Assembly: GCA_031254675.1 (NCBI GenBank) | Contig: JAIRTV010000157.1 | Location: 1-19,734 of the forward strand | DNA from: Planctomycetaceae bacterium | GTDB lineage: Bacteria; Planctomycetota; Planctomycetia; Pirellulales; Thermoguttaceae | DNA: 19,734 nucleotides | Direction of reading: 5' to 3' | Shown here: in pieces, positions 14,277 through 19,734 of the stretch | Layout of the letters: every line of letters begins with the position of its first letter | Position numbering within the stretch: position 1 is the stretch's first letter | The notes under the pieces: model-generated | Seen by the model: the letters and a program-made list of their open reading frames with translations, nothing else | Database searches by the model: none | What the model was told of the DNA's origin: nothing | Made by a program: the position numbers and the translations under genes

Positions 14277-16007
14277 ATGAAGACCAAAAAAACGAAACGT
14301 TTACCGTTGGGCAATTCCGATTTCAGAAGTATTCGGACGGAAAATTATTTTTATGTCGATAAAACACGTTATGTCGAGTTGTTTGAGAAAGAACATAACA
14401 AAAATCAGATTTTTATTCGTCCGCGACGTTTTGGTAAGAGTTTATTTCTTTCGGCACTCTCATATTATTACGATATTAATTATTCAAACGAATTTGATCA
14501 ATTGTTTGGCGATTTGTACATCGGTCAACATCCCACGCCGGAGAAAAATAGTTACGCTGTGTTGAAGTTTGATTTTTCAGGATTAAATACGCTTGCCGGA
14601 ACGGAAGCGTTTAGTGTTTCTTTTTGTAAAAAAATTCGCAGCGTGATTCGTGATTTTTTGCTCTTTCACAAAAATATATTCTCCAAAGCAGAACAAATTG
14701 TTGATCAGATTGACAAGGAACAACCTGATCTTTCAATTCTTGATTGGACTTTTGCCATTGCTCGTGAAGCGGGAATAAAAATTTTTATCATTATTGACGA
14801 ATACGATCATTTTGCGACGGATCTTATTAGATTGGGTGTTGTGGAGTGTAACGATTTTTATACGACAATGGTTAAAAGTAACGGATTGGTACGTAGTTTT
14901 TATGAAACGATTAAAAGTGCAACCGCAACTTCTGTTGTGGATCGTACGTTTATTACCGGTATTTCACCGGTGATGCTGGATGATCTTACCAGTGGTTACA
15001 ATATTGCGACCAACTATTCACTGGATAAGCAGTATAATGAAATGCTGGGTTTTACTCGTGAGGAAGTCGAAAGACTCATGGAAGGAACTGGAATTGATGC
15101 CAACATGATCAATGTGGATATGGAATATTATTATAACGGTTATTTGTTTCACGAAGGCGGTAAGAGTAAAGTTTATAATGCTTCAATGATTCTCTATCTT
15201 TTTAGTCAAATCTTAAAGATTGGTGAATCGCCGGAATGGTTGATTGATCCGAATTTGGGAATGGACGCCGGTCGTTTACAATATCTCACTCAAAAAGAAA
15301 ATAACCGTAACGCTCTGATTCAAATTTTAACAGAAGGAAATATAGTTTCAAATATTCATGTCAATTTTTCTACAGATCAGTTGAACGCCGAAGAGAGTTA
15401 TTTTATATCGTTACTATTTTATATGGGATTTCTTACGATTAAAGAATCTTATCTTGATGAATTACGTTTAGTTGTTCCGAATTTTTCGATTCAAACGGTG
15501 TATTGGGGATACATGCGCCAATTTGTTAAGGAAAGTTCGCCGGATACGACCATTGAGGAAAAACGGTTGAAGGAATCGATCAATGCTCTTGCGATGGAAG
15601 GCGATTTACACGGTTTTATCGATTATATTTCAAAAAATATTTTCAGCAAGTTATCGAATTACGACCTGCAACGTTTTGACGAAAAATATATTAAAATACT
15701 ATTGCTTTCTCATTTATTTTTGAAAAATGTTTATATTCCGGTGAGCGAATATGAAGTGGACACCGGACGTGTTGATATTTTTTTGCAACGTAATCCGAAA
15801 TTTCCTGAAATCCGATATGAATGGATATTGGAGTTGAAATATTGTAAGACGAACACAAAAAAAGCGGAAATTGAACAAAAACGTCGAGAAGGTTTGGAAC
15901 AATTGAACAAATATATTCAATCTCATCAGTTGAAAGATCGCCCAAATCTGAAATCGGCATTGATTATTTTCATTGGGAAAAACAAATATGAAATTGTAAC
16001 AGAATAA
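14277..16007 (+). CDS. AAA-ATPase-like protein with C-terminal PD-(D/E)XK nuclease fold
   Basis: This is a 576-residue protein of the AAA-ATPase_like plus PDDEXK_9 type (PF09820/PF08011-like), common and often multicopy in gut and host-associated bacteria and of unproven function. The N-terminus LPLGNSDFRSIRTENYFYVD is the family signature. The phosphate loop is the family's shortened form RPRRFGKS (48-55) and lacks the full GxxxxGK[ST] pattern. The Walker B is IFIIIDEYD (169-177). The C-terminus has GRVDIFL (D500) and WILELKYCK (E519, K521), fitting the D...ExK core of PD-(D/E)XK nucleases. The ATG at 14277 matches the family's usual N-terminus; a TTG at 14229 would add 16 unlikely residues. 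No Shine-Dalgarno sequence is seen. It stands alone behind a terminator, with a strongly AT-rich sequence, and may be an acquired accessory gene. A role in defence or mobile DNA is conjecture. Confidence 0.85.
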   Translation: MKTKKTKRLPLGNSDFRSIRTENYFYVDKTRYVELFEKEHNKNQIFIRPRRFGKSLFLSALSYYYDINYSNEFDQLFGDLYIGQHPTPEKNSYAVLKFDFSGLNTLAGTEAFSVSFCKKIRSVIRDFLLFHKNIFSKAEQIVDQIDKEQPDLSILDWTFAIAREAGIKIFIIIDEYDHFATDLIRLGVVECNDFYTTMVKSNGLVRSFYETIKSATATSVVDRTFITGISPVMLDDLTSGYNIATNYSLDKQYNEMLGFTREEVERLMEGTGIDANMINVDMEYYYNGYLFHEGGKSKVYNASMILYLFSQILKIGESPEWLIDPNLGMDAGRLQYLTQKENNRNALIQILTEGNIVSNIHVNFSTDQLNAEESYFISLLFYMGFLTIKESYLDELRLVVPNFSIQTVYWGYMRQFVKESSPDTTIEEKRLKESINALAMEGDLHGFIDYISKNIFSKLSNYDLQRFDEKYIKILLLSHLFLKNVYIPVSEYEVDTGRVDIFLQRNPKFPEIRYEWILELKYCKTNTKKAEIEQKRREGLEQLNKYIQSHQLKDRPNLKSALIIFIGKNKYEIVTE

Positions 16008-16111
16008 TAACGCTTCCGTTGGACATAAATTTACTTTTCACTTGCCTTTAACGTCTTTTGAATTCTTTACTTTTTTTACGTATCGCTAACCATTTAACCA
16101 ATTTAACAATC

Positions 16112-19100
16112 ATGCAACGATTTATTTTCTTAACTTTGACCGTAATATTTTTTACATTTTCGTCCGTTTATGCGGAGGAATCCGTTGACAGGACAAACCC
16201 CATTGCTGTTGCCGACCAACTTATCAAGCAAGGACTACATAAAGACGCTCTTGACTTGCTTCGTTCTTGGATTCTTGATCCGAAAACGGCAGAAACAAAA
16301 ACTCCAGATAAAGCCGAAGCAATCGTAAGAGTTTGTCGAACATTACAACAACTTAACCGTGTTTCCGAAACAGATGAATTCCTCGAAAAAACAGCGGAAA
16401 TTCACAAAACGGATTGGAAAATGTTGAGTCATCTCGCATTATCTTATACACAAAGTATTCAGCATAATGGTTATATTATTGACGGAAAATTTCAACGCGG
16501 ACCGCATCGCGGCGGTGGACAATGGGTTAATACGGCAGAGCGAGATCGGATTCGTGCGCTACAATTATTAGTTCAGGCGATGCCGTTGGTTTTGAAAGAT
16601 AATGATCAACAAAAAAACAGTTTGTTTTTTCTGCAATTTGCCGAAGTAGTAATGTTTAATAATCGTTTGAATCATGTCGCGTGGAAATTGCAAACGCTTA
16701 CCGACTTGAACATCTTACCCGATTATGAAACGCAACAATATTGGGGCAGGAACATTTCAAAGGCTCCGGTTGATGCTGATGGTAATCCTGTTTATTATCA
16801 TGTTCCTGAATCATGGGAAACGGCGAAAAATGACGGTGAACGCTGGCGTTGGTTATTGGATCAGGCGGAAAAACAGAATCCTGATTTACGCAACAAAATT
16901 ATTTTACAGCGGGCGCAATTGAGTCAATCGCAATTCGGCGAACAAACGTTGCTGTCCTCTGATTTTTTTCGTAACCAAACAGACAAACCGGAAACAACCG
17001 CAAGTATTTTGAATCTCGAAACGCTTGGCGATGACGAAACCATCGCTCAACTAGCAACCGGAATCAAACGTTTCAAAATTCCTGATGAATTTAACTATAT
17101 TGCGTTGTACAAGAATATTCTGGAAACAAACGATAAAAACGCAAGGATTCATGCTTTAGGATCTCTTGCAGAAATTTACAAAAACCGTCGTCAATTTTTC
17201 CGTGCCGTAGATTGTTACAAAAAACTATATGCCGACGAAAATCAAAAACATTTGAAACAAAAACTAGATCAGATCATCGGCAATTGGGGACGTTTTGAGT
17301 TTGCCGGATCGAAAGTTGCCGGTCTTCGCGCGGAATTGTGTTATGTTTTTCGCAATGGTAAAAAAGTCAATCTTACAGCGCACGAAATTAACGCGAAAAA
17401 ATTGATAGAAGATATTAAAACATATCTCCAATCGAAACCACAAAAAATGGATTGGAATAAAATTCAGATTGATCAGATTGGTTGGCGTTTGATTAATGAT
17501 AACGATAAAGAAAACGTTAAAGAAAAATATCTTGGTAAAGAAATTGCAAAATGGTCGGTCGAACTTCAGCCCGCCGAAAAACATTTCAATCGAGCAACAA
17601 CAATTTCCGTACCAATTCAACAAGCAGGTGTTTATCTTATTCGTGCGGAAATGGAAAACGGGAACGCTCAATCGGTTGTTCTTTGGTTGAATGATACTGC
17701 AATTGTCCAAAAAATGTCGGACAATAACGTACTTTATTTTGTCGCTGATTCTCAAACCGGTGAACCTGTTGCCGGTGCGGAAGTGAAATTTTTCGGTTAC
17801 AAAATGGAACATCAATCGTCTCCGGCTGCCAATAACCGTCAACGGCAAAATCCGTTACCAACATGGACATTTGAAAATATTACGAAAAAGACGGATGAAA
17901 ATGGATTCGCCATTCTTGAACAAAAACAGAACAATTTTCAATGGCTTGTAACAACAACTGATCCTGAAAAGAAGTGTTTTGCTCATCTTGGATTTTCCAA
18001 TCTATGGTTTCATAATCATGATGATCAGGCATATCAGGCGGTTAAAACGTTTATTATCACGGATCGTCCGGTTTATCGCCCCAAGGATACTGTTAAAATC
18101 AAAGCGTGGATCGGAACGACAAAATACGATTTATCGGACATAAACGAATGGGCGGGCAAGACAGTATGTTACGAAATTTATAATCCTCGTGGTGAAAAGA
18201 TTGTTGAACAAACAGAGATAAAACTTGATGCTTACGGCGGAATGACTACCGAATTGGAATTGTCGAAAGAGGCAATGCTTGGAGTTTATTATATCAATAT
18301 TAACAACAGTTCTGGAAATTTTCGTGTCGAAGAATACAAAAAACCGGAATACGAAGTTACCATTGATACGCCGAAAGAACCAGTGAAACTTGGTGATACA
18401 ATAACGGCAACAATTCAAGCAAAATATTATTTCGGTTCGCCTGTAACAGATGCAACAGTAAAGTACAAAATTTTGCGTGAAAAAGCAAATGACGATTGGT
18501 ATCCGATTCGTTATTGGGATTGGCTTTATGGTTGCGGATATTCTTGGTTCGCTTATAATTCGCCTTGGTTTGATGGTTGGACTCGTTGGGGATGCTTTAA
18601 ACCATTGCCGCCGTGGATGCCACGCTATTCGGGACCGCCGGAAATAATTGCTGAACAAGAAGTCAAAATCTCTGAAGATGGAACGGTAAAAGTTGTTATT
18701 GACACAAAAATTGCAAAAGAAATATTTCCAAACGATAATCAACGATACATGATCACTGCGGAAGTAATCGACCAATCGCGTCGAACAATTGTCGGAACGG
18801 GAAATGTGTTGGTGGCAAAAGAACCGTTCAAAATTTATGCATGGACAGATTGCGGATTTTATCGACTCAATCAAAAAATCGTTGCCAGTTTTCAAGCACG
18901 GCGTTTGGATGGAAAACCAATTTCCGGTGAAGGAACGATGAAATTGTACAAAATTAATTACGAAAATAACAACGCCGAAACAATAATTAAAGAAAATGAA
19001 ATTTATACCGAAACAATTAAATTCAATGAAGACGGTAGGGCGCAAATCCCGTTCAACGCCGCCGAATCAGGACAATATCGAATTTCTTGTACATTAAACA

Positions 19101-19734
19101 ATCAGGAAGGTGGTTACGTTTTTAATATTTATCCACAAAATAATTCCGAAAATGATTTAGTCAATAATTCATTGCCGCGTTCTGTTTCTGAATCATTTAA
19201 ATATAATGCGCTCGAACTGATTCCTGACAAAGCGGAATTTACACCAGGCGAAAATGTTACGCTAAGAATCAATACAGAACGTGAAAATTCATTTGTCGTT
19301 TTGTTTATGAGAGCGGCAAATAATATCGTTTTTAAACCGCAATTGTTACGGCTCAATGGAAAATCGCACGAAATTTCAATTCCTGTTGAACTTCGTGATA
19401 TGCCGAATTTTTTTGTTGAAGCGTTGACAATTTCCGACGGCGAAGTGATTAACGAAATAAAAGAAATTGTTGTTCCGCCGCAGAAAAAAATTCTGAATGT
19501 CGAAATCAAACCGTCCGCTGAAATTTATAAACCGAATGAAAAAGCAACAGCAGAACTTGTCGTAACAGATTTAGACGGTAAACCGGTTAGCGGACAAATT
19601 ACCGTTTCGATTTATGACAAATCGGTTGAATATATTTCCGGTGGTTCCCATGTTGGCGAAATTAAAGAATTTTTCTGGAAATGGCGGCGTCAACATAACA
19701 TTTATTCATCATCGAATTTGTTGCAATATTTTAA
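16112..19734 (+). CDS. Alpha-2-macroglobulin family protein, exported, 3' end cut off by the window
   Basis: The frame is open from the ATG at 16112 to the window end (1207 complete codons, no stop). Bacterial alpha-2-macroglobulins are large extracytoplasmic proteins thought to trap proteases and protect the cell envelope. A Sec signal peptide (MQRFIFLTLTVIFFTFSSVYA, cut after residue 21) lacks a lipobox cysteine, so the protein should be periplasmic or secreted, unlike the E. coli lipoprotein form. Residues about 28-400 look helical and TPR-like. Macroglobulin-type beta domains follow, with the A2M_N hallmark TDRPVYRPKDTVKIKAW starting near 650. Residues 796-839 form a remarkably aromatic loop. 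Near the break, VSGQITVSIYDKSVEYI marks the start of the later A2M region. The bait region, any thioester CGEQ motif and the C-terminus lie outside the window. No Shine-Dalgarno sequence is seen before the ATG. Confidence 0.93.
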   Translation, partial: MQRFIFLTLTVIFFTFSSVYAEESVDRTNPIAVADQLIKQGLHKDALDLLRSWILDPKTAETKTPDKAEAIVRVCRTLQQLNRVSETDEFLEKTAEIHKTDWKMLSHLALSYTQSIQHNGYIIDGKFQRGPHRGGGQWVNTAERDRIRALQLLVQAMPLVLKDNDQQKNSLFFLQFAEVVMFNNRLNHVAWKLQTLTDLNILPDYETQQYWGRNISKAPVDADGNPVYYHVPESWETAKNDGERWRWLLDQAEKQNPDLRNKIILQRAQLSQSQFGEQTLLSSDFFRNQTDKPETTASILNLETLGDDETIAQLATGIKRFKIPDEFNYIALYKNILETNDKNARIHALGSLAEIYKNRRQFFRAVDCYKKLYADENQKHLKQKLDQIIGNWGRFEFAGSKVAGLRAELCYVFRNGKKVNLTAHEINAKKLIEDIKTYLQSKPQKMDWNKIQIDQIGWRLINDNDKENVKEKYLGKEIAKWSVELQPAEKHFNRATTISVPIQQAGVYLIRAEMENGNAQSVVLWLNDTAIVQKMSDNNVLYFVADSQTGEPVAGAEVKFFGYKMEHQSSPAANNRQRQNPLPTWTFENITKKTDENGFAILEQKQNNFQWLVTTTDPEKKCFAHLGFSNLWFHNHDDQAYQAVKTFIITDRPVYRPKDTVKIKAWIGTTKYDLSDINEWAGKTVCYEIYNPRGEKIVEQTEIKLDAYGGMTTELELSKEAMLGVYYININNSSGNFRVEEYKKPEYEVTIDTPKEPVKLGDTITATIQAKYYFGSPVTDATVKYKILREKANDDWYPIRYWDWLYGCGYSWFAYNSPWFDGWTRWGCFKPLPPWMPRYSGPPEIIAEQEVKISEDGTVKVVIDTKIAKEIFPNDNQRYMITAEVIDQSRRTIVGTGNVLVAKEPFKIYAWTDCGFYRLNQKIVASFQARRLDGKPISGEGTMKLYKINYENNNAETIIKENEIYTETIKFNEDGRAQIPFNAAESGQYRISCTLNNQEGGYVFNIYPQNNSENDLVNNSLPRSVSESFKYNALELIPDKAEFTPGENVTLRINTERENSFVVLFMRAANNIVFKPQLLRLNGKSHEISIPVELRDMPNFFVEALTISDGEVINEIKEIVVPPQKKILNVEIKPSAEIYKPNEKATAELVVTDLDGKPVSGQITVSIYDKSVEYISGGSHVGEIKEFFWKWRRQHNIYSSSNLLQYF

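Noticed and set aside
16066..16086. Poly-T stretch before the alpha-2-macroglobulin gene as a terminator tract
   Set aside because: No stable hairpin precedes the T-run.
17264..17848. 194-codon minus-strand frame
   Set aside because: Antisense shadow of the alpha-2-macroglobulin gene with F/N/I-rich composition and no recognisable motif.
18131..19045. 304-codon frame on the minus strand
   Set aside because: It is antisense to the alpha-2-macroglobulin gene, whose forward frame is well supported by recognisable motifs. The antisense translation is F/R/C-rich shadow sequence.

Overview
This 19.7 kb window is a compact, AT-rich bacterial chromosome segment with every recognisable gene on the + strand. 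It reads most like a planctomycete (Planctomycetota, Pirellulales-like), probably a low-GC member. The evidence is family resemblance recalled from memory, not a search. The leucyl-tRNA synthetase carries the long CP1 insertions typical of that phylum, and the alpha-2-macroglobulin has the phylum's style of sequence. A YfhO-type membrane protein, a NifA-like sigma-54 activator and an Hpn-type squalene/phytoene synthase fit the same picture. The phylum assignment is an inference. No mobile element, CRISPR array, tRNA or rRNA was seen.

Layout. Positions 1-2655 hold leuS, with its 5' end cut off by the window. A 106-bp spacer with a strong inverted repeat leads to a small zincin-type metallopeptidase (2762-3154). 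A good sigma-70-like promoter and a Shine-Dalgarno site precede a class II fructose-bisphosphate aldolase (3259-4278) that ends in five consecutive cysteines. A 420-bp non-coding stretch (4279-4698) follows. It holds a nested hairpin element and a terminator-like hairpin, and may encode a small structured RNA. Next come a HEAT-repeat protein of unknown role (4699-6300) and a GAF/AAA+/Fis sigma-54 activator (6398-7948), then a large YfhO-like membrane protein (8139-11030).

A 315-bp leader region with a near-consensus promoter precedes a fused methylenetetrahydrofolate reductase (MetF barrel plus a cysteine-rich MetV-like tail, 11346-12929). A squalene/phytoene synthase (13002-14090) follows and ends at a clear terminator. 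The last two genes are an AAA-ATPase-like/PD-(D/E)XK protein (14277-16007) and an exported alpha-2-macroglobulin-family protein (16112 onward) that runs off the window.

How they fit together. Most genes are housekeeping (translation, glycolysis/gluconeogenesis, one-carbon metabolism, polyprenoid synthesis) and do not form one pathway. The possible co-transcribed pairs are HEAT protein with sigma-54 activator, and reductase with squalene synthase. No convincing new multi-gene system is visible. The best candidates for something undescribed are the structured intergenic element at 4329-4520, the poly-cysteine aldolase tail and the AAA/nuclease-like protein.
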